NCBI GenBank assembly: GCA_014802105.1 | Contig: JAAVCX010000011.1 | Location: 1-64,000 of the forward strand | DNA length: 64,000 bases | Direction of reading: 5' to 3' | Origin: Bacteroides sp. | GTDB lineage: Bacteria > Bacteroidota > Bacteroidia > Bacteroidales > Muribaculaceae | Shown: piece after piece, positions 1-8,223 of the stretch | How positions within the stretch are numbered: the first letter of the stretch is position 1 | How the letters are laid out: each line of letters opens with the position of its first letter | Translations under genes and position numbers: made by a program | Notes under the pieces: model-generated | What the model saw: the letters and a program-made list of their open reading frames with translations, nothing else | Databases searched by the model: none | Told to the model about the DNA's origin: nothing

Positions 1-648
1 TTCATCTTCATGCGTAATCCCGAGCCGGTACCTGTGACCAAAAATCCATTCAAGGTAGTGGGCAACAATCTCCTTCAGATTTTCAAGAAGCCTCAGATGT
101 GGATAGCAGCCGTGTGGGGTGGAATCATCTTCGGTCTCAACCTCGCGCTCGGCGTGGTCTGGACTCCTAAAATCTATGAGCACTATGGCTTCGGTGACTC
201 CGGATATATCGGCACAGCCCTGCTGTGGCTCGGCCTGGCTGCCGGCTCCTGCTTCTGGCCGCAGTGGAGCAACCGCATAGCCAGCCGCCGCATCCCCTCA
301 ATCATAGGCGCCGTAATGATCATCGTGGCGCTTGTACTCACCGTCTATGTGGCGATGCCGATGTGGCTGCTCACGGTCATGATGTTCATGATCGGTATGG
401 GTGCTACGGCCCACATGATTGCCTTCAGTGTAGGCGGTGACGTGGCCGGCGGCCCGCTTGTGGGCACTTCGAGCGCTTTCCTCAACGGCATAATGTTTAT
501 ATTCGGAGGTATCCTCCAGAATATACCTTCATCATTGAGCAGCAGCGGTCACAGTTTCCATGCCATGTTCCTCCCCTATATTGTAGTTTCAGTGATCGCC
601 CTTGTCTTTATCTTCATCCAGAAAGAGACCGCGCCCAAGGCAAAATAG
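1..648 (+). CDS. MFS transporter, C-terminal half (cut by window start)
   Basis: The reading frame is already open at base 1 (Phe-Ile-Phe before the first Met), so this is the end of a longer gene. About 215 residues are visible with roughly six hydrophobic segments, glycine-rich helices and a short charged tail ending in a lysine-rich stretch, as in the second half of a 12-helix major facilitator superfamily permease of the inner membrane. The substrate cannot be read from this half. A strong hairpin at 736-775 follows, and the next gene converges from the other strand. The MFS assignment is inference from helix pattern and composition; another polytopic transporter family remains possible. 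Confidence 0.65.
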   Translation, partial: FIFMRNPEPVPVTKNPFKVVGNNLLQIFKKPQMWIAAVWGGIIFGLNLALGVVWTPKIYEHYGFGDSGYIGTALLWLGLAAGSCFWPQWSNRIASRRIPSIIGAVMIIVALVLTVYVAMPMWLLTVMMFMIGMGATAHMIAFSVGGDVAGGPLVGTSSAFLNGIMFIFGGILQNIPSSLSSSGHSFHAMFLPYIVVSVIALVFIFIQKETAPKAK

Positions 649-735
649 GGTCATAGACGATCCCGCTCCCGAGTATCTCTTGAATGACCGTCCCGACGGG
701 AGCATGAATGAAACAGCTTCCTGATCACAGAACAT

Positions 736-775
736 CAATCCCCCTCGCCGGAGATAGCTCCGGTGAGGGGGATTG
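736..775. terminator. Bidirectional hairpin terminator between converging genes
   Basis: The arms 736-753 and 758-775 pair over 18 bp with a 4-nt loop and one wobble or mismatch; the core is CCCCTC/GAGGGG. It lies between the MFS gene stop (648) and the stop of the converging tricorn-like protease (800). It has no long T-tract, so its strength as an intrinsic terminator is inferred. Confidence 0.6.
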
Positions 776-799
776 CCGTATAGGGTCGCGAAGGGGGAG

Positions 800-3700
800 T
801 TATTTCGCGTCAATGTCGTGGAGCAGGGTGCTCACGGCTGTCGAAAGCTGATCGTCGATGCCTCGCAAGGTGCGTGCGGGATTGTTCTCGACCTTGACAT
901 CGGGCTCGAGCTGAGTGTTCTCAAGGAGATTGCCCTCGGCTGTGCGGAACCCTACGACAGGTATACCGAAGTAGAGCGAGGGATCCTGAAGGGTCACCCA
1001 GTTGACCGAACTCATGGTGCCGGGGACAGGCATGCCTACCACCTTGCCCAGTTTGTTGTGTTTATACATCCAGGGGGTGCCGTGGGCGTTGGAGTAATTG
1101 GCCTCGCAGGTGATCATGATCGAGGGGCGCAGCCAGCGCTTGGAGGGCATCTCGCCGCTCTTGACTCCGCGTATCTCCTGAGTGAGATATTTCTTGCCGC
1201 TGAAGAGCACCTCTATATCTTCGTGGAGACGGCCGCCGCCGTTATAACGGGTGTCGATCACGATACCCTCACGCTGGGCATAACGGCCGAGCACGTCGGC
1301 ATAGATGCGGCGGTAGCTGGGGTCGTCCATGCTCTTGATGTGCACATATCCGAGACGTCCACCCGAGAGAGAGTCCACGAGGTGACGGTTGCGCTCGACC
1401 CAACGCTCATAGAGGATGTCGCCGACAAAACTGTTGCCCACAGGCTTGACTACCTCCTCGACCTGTTTGCCCGAGGGGAGAGTGAAGGCCACGAGGGTCT
1501 TGGTGCCCACCAGACGGTTGAGAGCTGCCAGAGGATCGCTATCCTTGTCGAGAGTCTCGCCGTTGATAGAGGTGATGATCGCGCCGGCCACCATTGCCGA
1601 TTTGGCGCGGTCAAAGGGGCCGCTCTTGAGCACCTCGGCCACCTTGAGGCCGGGCCCGGCGTAATCGGTATCATAGAGCAAACCGAGCGAAGCCGTGGCC
1701 ACGGGGGAGTTTTCAGGACGATAGCCGCTGCCGGTGTGGCTCACATTGAGCTCGCCAAGGAGTTCGCTCAACATCTCGGAGTAGTCGTAGTTGTTGTTGA
1801 TGTGGGGGAGGAATTTGCGATAGTCTTCGCCGAGCCCCTTCCAGTCGACACCAAACATATCCTCCACGAGGAAGCGGTTCTGCTCCTGTTCGAGCATGTA
1901 GTCATACATGTAGTCACGCTCAGCGGCGGGATCGATGAGATGAGTTCCTCTGACTGAGATATTGTCGACCTTGCCCGAGGGGATGCCCATCTTGCGCAGG
2001 GAGCCGCTGAGGATAAAGAGGTTCTTACCCGAAGCGTCGGGCTGGAAAGAGGCTGCGGGCAGACCGAGCTTCTTGAAGAGAGACACGGAGCCTTTGCGGA
2101 GTTCCTTTTTCCAGACGTCAAAGCCGTCGTCGACCTTGGCCAGCCAGTAGAGGGCCTCGCCGTCGGGATCGACCCAGGCGTCAGAGAGCTGAGCCGAGAA
2201 TGGGGTGAGGCGTATGATGCGGTCCTGGATACCGTCGAGTTCGACATTGACATGATCGGCGGGAGTGTCGGCCTTCCTGTCGGCCTCTGCCTTGGCTTTG
2301 GCTCCACCTTTTTTGCCCGAGGCCTTGATCTTGATGGCTTTGGGGTCATCGCCTGATGTCTCGGGCTTTTTGGCCGACTTCTCGGCCTCCTTAAGCAGGG
2401 CATAGTCCTCGTCGGAGAGACGGTAGCGGTCGAGGGCCTCGCGATTGACAAATACCATGAGCACATCGTCGGTAGAGCCCCACGAGGCATGGTTCTTCAT
2501 GCCGTAACGGTCGCTGCTGAAGATGATGGCGTTGCCCCCCATCACCCATCGGGGCCCTGAGTTGGAGTAAGCGTCGTCGGTGATATTGGTCATCTCGCCG
2601 GTCGAGACGTTAAAGAGAGCTATATCATAGTAGGGGCTGCGCTGATGCACGTCGACCGTGGCTGCAAGCCACTCCGAGTCGGGGCTCCAGTCGAGCTCTA
2701 TGCCTCCGTTCTTATAAGTCGAGGTCTCGCCCTGGGTGAGCATGGTGATCTTGCGGGTAGTCAGGTCGATGACGCCTATCTTATTGCCCTCCTGAATGAA
2801 AGCCATGAGCTGACCGTTGGGCGAGACGAGAGGATCCTGACGGGCCACACCGTCGGTAAACACCGGGGTTTCCTCGATGAGCATGGCGTTGGGGAAGTTG
2901 GGGTCTTCCTTGCGGTGGATACGCGCACGATAGATATTGGAGTGGCCGTCACGGTCGCTGGTGTAATAGAGCGAGCGGTTGTCGGCACCCCACGACGGAG
3001 CCGACTCTCCGCGACCGGTGTGGGTGATCTGACGGGTTGTGGGATAGTCGGTCGAGGTGACGAATATATCGCCGCGATGCACGAAAGCCACCTGCTTGCC
3101 GTCGGGAGAGACGCTGCTCTGACGGGCTGAGTTGACCGAAAGCTCGTGGAGCGGGTCGGAGTCGTCGCGCACGATGTCGACGTTCACCTTGACAGGTTTG
3201 CCCCCCTTCTCGTTCATCGTATAGATCTCTCCGTCATAGCCGAAGGCAAGGGTGCCGTCGTTGGCACGCGAGAGGAAACGCACGGGGTGGGTGGTGAAAT
3301 CGGTGAGACGGCGTGCTGCCGAGGGATTGTCGAGAGGGAATGTCCACACATTGAAACTGCCGCCGTCGCGCTCGCTGAGGAAATAGACGCTGCTACCGTC
3401 GGCGTTGACCACCGGGTTGCGATCCTCGCCGTCGCGCGAGGTGAGATTTTTGTGAGAGCCGTCCTTGGCATTGTAGAACCAGAGGTCGCGGGTTGTGGAA
3501 GAGGTGTGGTGTTTACGGAAATCGTTCTCCATGCCGACCTTGTCCATATACACAAACGAGTTTCCGTCGGGCATGAAAGAGATCTGGGAGGCAGGAGAGC
3601 CGAGCAGCATGGAGGGTCGTCCGCCTTCGACATCCACCTGCCACACCTGACTGTTGCGTGCGCTCGGGAAAAGTATGCTCGAAGCGGGGAGCTGGATAGC

Positions 3701-4078
3701 GGCTGCATAGACCACCTTGGAACCGTCGGGGCTGAAAGTCATGGGAGCCTCGGAGGCGGAGTTGAACGTGAGACGCTTGGCCTCACCGCCGGAGGCCGAC
3801 ATCACATAGACGTCGAATCCCCCCTCGCGATCGCTCGAGAAAGCTATGCGCGAGCCGTCGGGCGACCAAACGGGGTTTGAGTCGTAGGCAGGGTTGGTAG
3901 TGAGCCGCGTGGCGCTTCCGCCCGCGACGGGCACCGTGTAGATATCGCCTTTATAGGTGAAGGCTATGCGTGAGCCGTCGGGAGAAATCTTGATATTTCT
4001 CATCCACAGCGGAGTCGCTCCCTGGAGCGAGGCGCCCGAGACTAAGAGTAGACCGAGGCCGACAAGGATCTTTTTCAT
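800..4078 (-). CDS. Tricorn-like protease, secreted S41 family peptidase
   Basis: Large serine protease of the tricorn type (MEROPS S41), expected to cut oligopeptides. The 1092 residues start with a signal peptide (MKKILVGLGLLLVSG...) that predicts export. Residues about 25-560 form repeated TolB/WD40-like blades (SPDGSRIAF, SPDGSKVVY and similar), then a low-complexity Lys/Ala-rich linker near 570-600, a second domain, a PDZ-like region near 800-880 and the S41 core. Catalytic candidates match the tricorn pattern: a Ser-His pair in NVSHTG near 780, a Ser in NYSNAHG near 995 and a Glu in LLENTQ near 1051. Archaeal tricorn is cytosolic; the exported form is typical of bacterial homologues. 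GAGTTACTTA lies 10 bp upstream of the start. Family assignment is strong; substrate is unknown. Confidence 0.9.
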   Translation of the reverse strand: MKKILVGLGLLLVSGASLQGATPLWMRNIKISPDGSRIAFTYKGDIYTVPVAGGSATRLTTNPAYDSNPVWSPDGSRIAFSSDREGGFDVYVMSASGGEAKRLTFNSASEAPMTFSPDGSKVVYAAAIQLPASSILFPSARNSQVWQVDVEGGRPSMLLGSPASQISFMPDGNSFVYMDKVGMENDFRKHHTSSTTRDLWFYNAKDGSHKNLTSRDGEDRNPVVNADGSSVYFLSERDGGSFNVWTFPLDNPSAARRLTDFTTHPVRFLSRANDGTLAFGYDGEIYTMNEKGGKPVKVNVDIVRDDSDPLHELSVNSARQSSVSPDGKQVAFVHRGDIFVTSTDYPTTRQITHTGRGESAPSWGADNRSLYYTSDRDGHSNIYRARIHRKEDPNFPNAMLIEETPVFTDGVARQDPLVSPNGQLMAFIQEGNKIGVIDLTTRKITMLTQGETSTYKNGGIELDWSPDSEWLAATVDVHQRSPYYDIALFNVSTGEMTNITDDAYSNSGPRWVMGGNAIIFSSDRYGMKNHASWGSTDDVLMVFVNREALDRYRLSDEDYALLKEAEKSAKKPETSGDDPKAIKIKASGKKGGAKAKAEADRKADTPADHVNVELDGIQDRIIRLTPFSAQLSDAWVDPDGEALYWLAKVDDGFDVWKKELRKGSVSLFKKLGLPAASFQPDASGKNLFILSGSLRKMGIPSGKVDNISVRGTHLIDPAAERDYMYDYMLEQEQNRFLVEDMFGVDWKGLGEDYRKFLPHINNNYDYSEMLSELLGELNVSHTGSGYRPENSPVATASLGLLYDTDYAGPGLKVAEVLKSGPFDRAKSAMVAGAIITSINGETLDKDSDPLAALNRLVGTKTLVAFTLPSGKQVEEVVKPVGNSFVGDILYERWVERNRHLVDSLSGGRLGYVHIKSMDDPSYRRIYADVLGRYAQREGIVIDTRYNGGGRLHEDIEVLFSGKKYLTQEIRGVKSGEMPSKRWLRPSIMITCEANYSNAHGTPWMYKHNKLGKVVGMPVPGTMSSVNWVTLQDPSLYFGIPVVGFRTAEGNLLENTQLEPDVKVENNPARTLRGIDDQLSTAVSTLLHDIDAK

Positions 4079-4143
4079 TGAGGGATGGAGTTACTTAAAA
4101 TGTGTTTATGGTAATTAGGCAGTCTTGGATACCGAAAGGTGAC

Positions 4144-5061
4144 TTATCTGAGCCATGAGCGTTTCTGGAGGAAGTCTGAGAGCCAGACTCCCAGGAGTAT
4201 CATCAGACATCCGCTGCCACCGACGAGGGTGATCTTTTCGCCGAGTATCAGCATAGAGAACACCAGGGTGACCACCGGCTGGAAATAGAGATAGTTGCTC
4301 GCTTTCAGAGCTCCGATCCTGATCACCGAGAGTGCCCAGAGCAGGTAACAGCCCAGCGAGCAGGCAAGCGAGAGGAAGAGCAGGTTGAGGAGCACCTCGC
4401 TCCTGAGGATTACCGACAGCGGAGTGATATGGGAGTTGACAGCCAGAAACGGCAAGGCTGTGACGATGCCGTAGAAGAACACTTTGCGCGTGATAAATCG
4501 GGCGTCATAGTGAGCGTTGAGAGGCTTGATCATGATCGAGTAGACAGCCCAACACAAGGCGGCGAGCAGAGCCAGCAGGTCACCGATAGGATTGAGACTC
4601 ATATTGAAACTCGAGTTGAAAATGACGAGTCCCACTCCGACAAAGGCCACTGTCGACCCGACGTAGGCACCGCGCGCCGGCCGGCTGGACTTATAGATAA
4701 ATCCGGCCATGAGCACCGTGAGCAGGGGCGAGAGCGAGGTGATCAGCGAGACATTGCTCACCAGTGTATACTCGAGGGCAACGTTCTCAGAAATAAAGTA
4801 GATGGAGCCGGCCACGAGGCCACACACCACAAACATCAGCTCGTCACGCAGCGAGGAGGCGAAGATACGTTTGTGGCAGATAGCGAGCAGGCTCACATAG
4901 GCGATGGCAAAACGATAGATATATATCTCGATGGGACTCAGCGAGTTATCGAGCAACACGCGCGTCGAGATGAACGAGAGACCCCACGCGATGACTACTA
5001 TCATTGCAAAACAATGATAGAGCCACTGAGAATTTTTTCCGGGTATTCCTCCGGCTTTCAT
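4144..5061 (-). CDS. EamA/DMT family membrane transporter
   Basis: A 305-residue protein with about ten hydrophobic helices in two repeats, the arrangement of the drug/metabolite transporter superfamily (EamA domains). Each half carries the recognisable pattern: an early Trp-Gly-Leu-Ser-Phe helix in the first, and a loop with conserved glycines followed by a Leu-Gly-Glu-Lys turn near residue 270 in the second. It is predicted to sit in the inner membrane and export or exchange a small metabolite; the substrate is not deducible. It lies 35 bp downstream of the DUF4831 gene and 65 bp upstream of the tricorn gene on the same strand, so co-transcription is possible but not shown. Confidence 0.85.
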   Translation of the reverse strand: MKAGGIPGKNSQWLYHCFAMIVVIAWGLSFISTRVLLDNSLSPIEIYIYRFAIAYVSLLAICHKRIFASSLRDELMFVVCGLVAGSIYFISENVALEYTLVSNVSLITSLSPLLTVLMAGFIYKSSRPARGAYVGSTVAFVGVGLVIFNSSFNMSLNPIGDLLALLAALCWAVYSIMIKPLNAHYDARFITRKVFFYGIVTALPFLAVNSHITPLSVILRSEVLLNLLFLSLACSLGCYLLWALSVIRIGALKASNYLYFQPVVTLVFSMLILGEKITLVGGSGCLMILLGVWLSDFLQKRSWLR

Positions 5062-5096
5062 GGCTTTACAGATTAAAAAACACTGTGTGAGTCAAA

Positions 5097-6209
5097 TTAT
5101 TCTCCTACTACTCCGATGCGGCTTACAGAGCCGGTGAGTGGATTGAAATGGAGATAAGAGGGGGCATTTTTAGTTCCCCAGGCCGCTTTTTTGGCGGTAA
5201 ACATGGCCGGGTCGAGTCCATAGACAACCCCATACTGAGCCACTTCAAAGGTATCTTCGGCAAGGGTCTGTCCATCATAGCTCACCGAGACCTCGGCGGT
5301 GCCAGGTATACGGTAGGCCACTCCTCCGCGGGGGAACGGGCGTGGCTGACCTTTATCGGTGAGAGGGAGCTGGCCACGTGATTTCTCGAGTACGCTGAAA
5401 TAGATCGGGGCACCCGACAGATCGTCGGCATCGACAATACCGTCGAGAGCCGAGAGGCGAGCGATCACGCTGCGCCCGGGTGCTCCGTCGTCGGGCACTC
5501 CGGCTGTGAAGGTCTTAACCTCTACCGAAGTCTGGACGGTGCCGAGAAACATGGCTGTCAGAGCCTCTTCCTGGGCGTTGATCTGCTCGAGGGCAAGTTT
5601 CATAGCCTCTCCGTCGGCGGGCATTCCGTCGGCCTGTCCTGTGATGATCTCGTTGCGGTTGGCGCGCAGTTCGTAGATCTTGGCAGCCGCGAGCTCGGCT
5701 TTCTTGGCTACCGACTTGCTCTGTATCATATCGGCAGTCACGGCCTGACGCGCCACGGGGAGCTCGAGAATGGTAGGCTTCGGGGGGATGTTGACGGGCA
5801 AGTCTATGTCGGGGGTCTCGCCTGTGTAAGTTTCATCGTTGATCGACAGCGGTGTGCCGAGGTCGGTGAGATTAATATATGTGCCGTCGCCGTTGCGGAA
5901 AGTGACGAGATAGAGCTCGTCGGGATCGGCATAGGAGTCGGGGGCTATGACGGCTTCGGTGAGACGCCAGCTCACCGAGGGATGGAGTATAGGAGTAGCA
6001 TTGAGATATTTGCCTGCATAACGGGCAAATTCGCCCGGGGTCTTGACGGTCTTTTCGGCTGCCAATGTGACCTGGAAACGGGTGAGCGGAAGAGTGTATG
6101 TGACACCATAGTCATTGACCTTGGAAGCCGAGAGTCGCGTGGTGGACTGGGCCGATGACGCGAGTGTACCTAAGGCGACACAGATGACGAGGGCTATGGG
6201 TAGATGCAT
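5097..6209 (-). CDS. DUF4831 family protein, exported
   Basis: A 370-residue protein with an N-terminal signal peptide (MHLPIALVICVALGTLASS). After cleavage it shows the DUF4831 hallmark: a GVTYTLPLTRFQV strand, then a segment ending EFARYAGKYL. That family is, to my knowledge, confined to Bacteroidota and has no known function. Residues about 155-215 are helical and charged (Ala/Glu/Lys-rich), which could form a short coiled coil; the C-terminal third looks like beta-sandwich. No catalytic motif or lipobox is visible, so a soluble periplasmic protein is the likeliest form. It lies 112 bp downstream of nnr on the same strand. Family call is from recognition of the conserved N-terminal block. 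Confidence 0.75.
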   Translation of the reverse strand: MHLPIALVICVALGTLASSAQSTTRLSASKVNDYGVTYTLPLTRFQVTLAAEKTVKTPGEFARYAGKYLNATPILHPSVSWRLTEAVIAPDSYADPDELYLVTFRNGDGTYINLTDLGTPLSINDETYTGETPDIDLPVNIPPKPTILELPVARQAVTADMIQSKSVAKKAELAAAKIYELRANRNEIITGQADGMPADGEAMKLALEQINAQEEALTAMFLGTVQTSVEVKTFTAGVPDDGAPGRSVIARLSALDGIVDADDLSGAPIYFSVLEKSRGQLPLTDKGQPRPFPRGGVAYRIPGTAEVSVSYDGQTLAEDTFEVAQYGVVYGLDPAMFTAKKAAWGTKNAPSYLHFNPLTGSVSRIGVVGE

Positions 6210-6321
6210 GATGTTTATTTTCAGTATAATAGTATAATGTATAGAGACTATTGGGGAGGAGGAGAGTGTTTTTCCGTATGGTGTTCAGAGACCTTTGGAA
6301 GCTACAGTGGATCGATGGAGG

Positions 6322-7836
6322 TCAGTCCATTATGGTCTTGAGAGCGCGGCCTACGGCTTCGGCTATATCCATTCCGGTGGTGCCGTAGTCACCCTGGGCT
6401 TCGGCGGCTATCTCTCCCGCCACGCCGTGGATATAGACTCCGGCTACCGTGGCAGTCTCGGGTTTATAGCCCTGAGCGAGCAGTGAAGTGATGATGCCTG
6501 TGAGCACATCGCCACTGCCGGCGGTAGCCATTGCGGGTGTGCCCGAGGAGTTGAAGAACACTTTTCCATCGGGGCGCACAGTGGCTGTGTAGCGGCCTTT
6601 GAGCACAATGAGGAGCTTGTAGCGATGAGACACTTCGATAGCTTTGAGCAGACGGCCCTCGGCCGAGACCTGTGTGCCGAAGATGCGGTCAAACTCTCCG
6701 GCATGGGGGGTGAGTATACTGCCGGGAGCTATATGGTCGAGCAGAGTGGGATTTTGGGCTATGGCATTGAGGGCGTCGGCGTCGATCACGAGCGGCCGTT
6801 TGTAGCTCTTGACGAGCGTCTCGAAGGCTCCACGGGTGGCGTCGTTGGTACCTATGCCGGGGCCTACACCTATGGCCGAACAGTTGAAGCGTGCCGACAT
6901 GTCGGAGATGACATACTCCTGGCGGTCGGGCGAAAAGAGTGCTTCGGGTGCCTGAGACTGAACGATGGGGAACACTGCCCGTGCGCTATGGACTGTCAGT
7001 TTTCCCACACCGCTGCGCAAGGCTCCGCGAGCTGCCATGAGGGCTGCTCCGGCCATTCCGTAACATCCGGCAAAAAGCAGGGCGTGGCCATAGTCGCGCT
7101 TGGAGGAGAAAGGTTCGCGCTGACGCAACACAGCCTTGATCTCATCGCGCTCGACATAGAAATATTTGGTGGGTATATCGTAGATAGCCCGTGGACTGAG
7201 GCCGATATCTATAGTCTTCCATCGCCCGACAAGTGGAGCGTTGTCGGCCATGAAGAACGACAGTCGGGGAAACTGCACGGCCATGGTGAGATTGGCATGA
7301 ACCACGTTGCGGCCTATGACCCGTGAGTTCCAGTCGCCAAAGAGGCCTGAGGGTACGTCAATAGAGATGACGTATGCTCCCGACTCGCTGATGACTCGCG
7401 CCAGCATCATGAAGCCCCCCTCGAGGGGGTCGCGAAGACCGCTGCCAAAGAGACCGTCGATCACCAGATGATCGGGGCCCAGCGACGGGAGGTCGGCACG
7501 GTCTATGATCTCGATCAGTCCCTGATAGCCGGTGGCCAGAAGGTCGCGCTTGGCCTGAAGGCAGTCACGCGACAGGGAGTTGCCCTTGAAGTTGAAGAGC
7601 AGGATGCTGGGATAGAAACCGGCCTCGAGGAGCAATCGACCGACCACAAGGGCATCAGCGCCATTGTTTCCCGATCCGGCAAAGATGACCACGGGGGTCG
7701 TAGGACTCCAGCGGCCCACGATCTCACCGACCACTCCCTCGGCTACCCGGCGTATAAGCTCCTGGGAGCTTACTCCTTCTTCCTCGATGGTGATACGGTC
7801 GATCTTACGTATATTTTCAGTGCTAAATATCTTCAT
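6322..7836 (-). CDS. nnr: Bifunctional NAD(P)H-hydrate epimerase / ADP-dependent dehydratase
   Basis: Metabolite-repair enzyme restoring damaged NAD(P)H hydrates. The N-terminal YjeF_N domain (about 1-215) epimerises R and S hydrates; the C-terminal ribokinase-like domain (about 225-500) dehydrates the S form using ADP. Visible motifs are GSGNNGADAL near residue 55 in the epimerase half, and GVGPGIGTN, LTPHAGEFDRIFG and ATAGSGDVLTGII in the dehydratase half, the last being the nucleotide-binding/catalytic Gly-Asp loop. The length of 504 matches fused bacterial Nnr. Cytosolic. The start is fixed by the MKIFSTENIRKID opening typical of the family. A promoter lies about 80 bp upstream and a heptanucleotide array lies just beyond it. 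Confidence 0.95.
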   Translation of the reverse strand: MKIFSTENIRKIDRITIEEEGVSSQELIRRVAEGVVGEIVGRWSPTTPVVIFAGSGNNGADALVVGRLLLEAGFYPSILLFNFKGNSLSRDCLQAKRDLLATGYQGLIEIIDRADLPSLGPDHLVIDGLFGSGLRDPLEGGFMMLARVISESGAYVISIDVPSGLFGDWNSRVIGRNVVHANLTMAVQFPRLSFFMADNAPLVGRWKTIDIGLSPRAIYDIPTKYFYVERDEIKAVLRQREPFSSKRDYGHALLFAGCYGMAGAALMAARGALRSGVGKLTVHSARAVFPIVQSQAPEALFSPDRQEYVISDMSARFNCSAIGVGPGIGTNDATRGAFETLVKSYKRPLVIDADALNAIAQNPTLLDHIAPGSILTPHAGEFDRIFGTQVSAEGRLLKAIEVSHRYKLLIVLKGRYTATVRPDGKVFFNSSGTPAMATAGSGDVLTGIITSLLAQGYKPETATVAGVYIHGVAGEIAAEAQGDYGTTGMDIAEAVGRALKTIMD

Positions 7837-7905
7837 ACCAGATAGTTGTTTAAGTCGCGGAGACCTCGTAGCTGCTGACAGGACAGTCTGTCGCTAACTT
7901 ACTCA

Positions 7906-7937
7906 CAAAGGTAAAGAAAATTTCCCGACTTAACAAG
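7906..7937 (-). promoter_or_regulatory. Candidate Bacteroidota promoter for nnr
   Basis: Read on the minus strand, TACCTTTG (7913-7906) matches the TAnnTTTG -7 element, and CTTG (7937-7934) sits 20 bp upstream in place of the TTTG -33 element. Transcription would begin near 7899, giving a leader of about 60 nt before the nnr ATG at 7836. The tandem-repeat array starts only 8 bp upstream of the -33 element. Confidence 0.5.
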
Positions 7938-7945
7938 GGGGGGAG

Positions 7946-8145
7946 AGAGTATAGAGTATAGAGTATAGAGTATAGAGTATAGAGTATAGAGTATAGAGTA
8001 CAGAGTACAGAGTACAGAGTACAGAGTACAGAGTACAGAGTACAGAGTACAGAGTACAGAGTACAGAGTACAGAGTAGTATAGAGTATAGAGTATAGAGT
8101 ATAGAGTACAGAGTAGTATAGAGTATAGAGTATAGGGTATAGAGA
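7946..8145. repeat. Heptanucleotide minisatellite (agagtat/agagtac), about 27 units
   Basis: A nearly perfect 7-bp tandem array fills most of the 387-bp gap between the ABC-F gene and nnr. By eye: seven AGAGTAT units (7946-7994), eleven AGAGTAC units (7995-8071), one 10-bp AGAGTAGTAT unit, three AGAGTAT, one AGAGTAC, a second AGAGTAGTAT, two AGAGTAT and one AGGGTAT. The two unit types are segregated into blocks and the 10-mer recurs, which indicates expansion by slippage or unequal exchange. Because 7 is not a multiple of 3 and no unit contains a stop in the relevant register, an open frame crosses it on the minus strand; I do not regard that as a gene. Confidence 0.97.
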
Positions 8146-8223
8146 TTTTTAGGGGGGAGAATGGAGACATTCTGTCTCCTATACTGAAACCGTCACTCCA
8201 ACTCCGCAAAAATTCTCTGCACT

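Noticed and set aside
773-1957. 394-codon open frame antisense to the tricorn-like gene
   Set aside because: Overlaps the catalytic S41 region of a well supported gene; its His/Val/Glu-rich composition is typical of antisense frames.
7946-8145. CRISPR array
   Set aside because: Unit length is 7 bp with no spacers, so it is a simple tandem repeat.
7850-8209. Open frame on the minus strand across the heptanucleotide array, encoding Leu/Tyr/Cys/Ser/Thr repeats
   Set aside because: The frame is open only because the 7-bp unit contains no stop in the registers used; it has no initiation signal, no homology that I recognise and its content would change with every unit gained.
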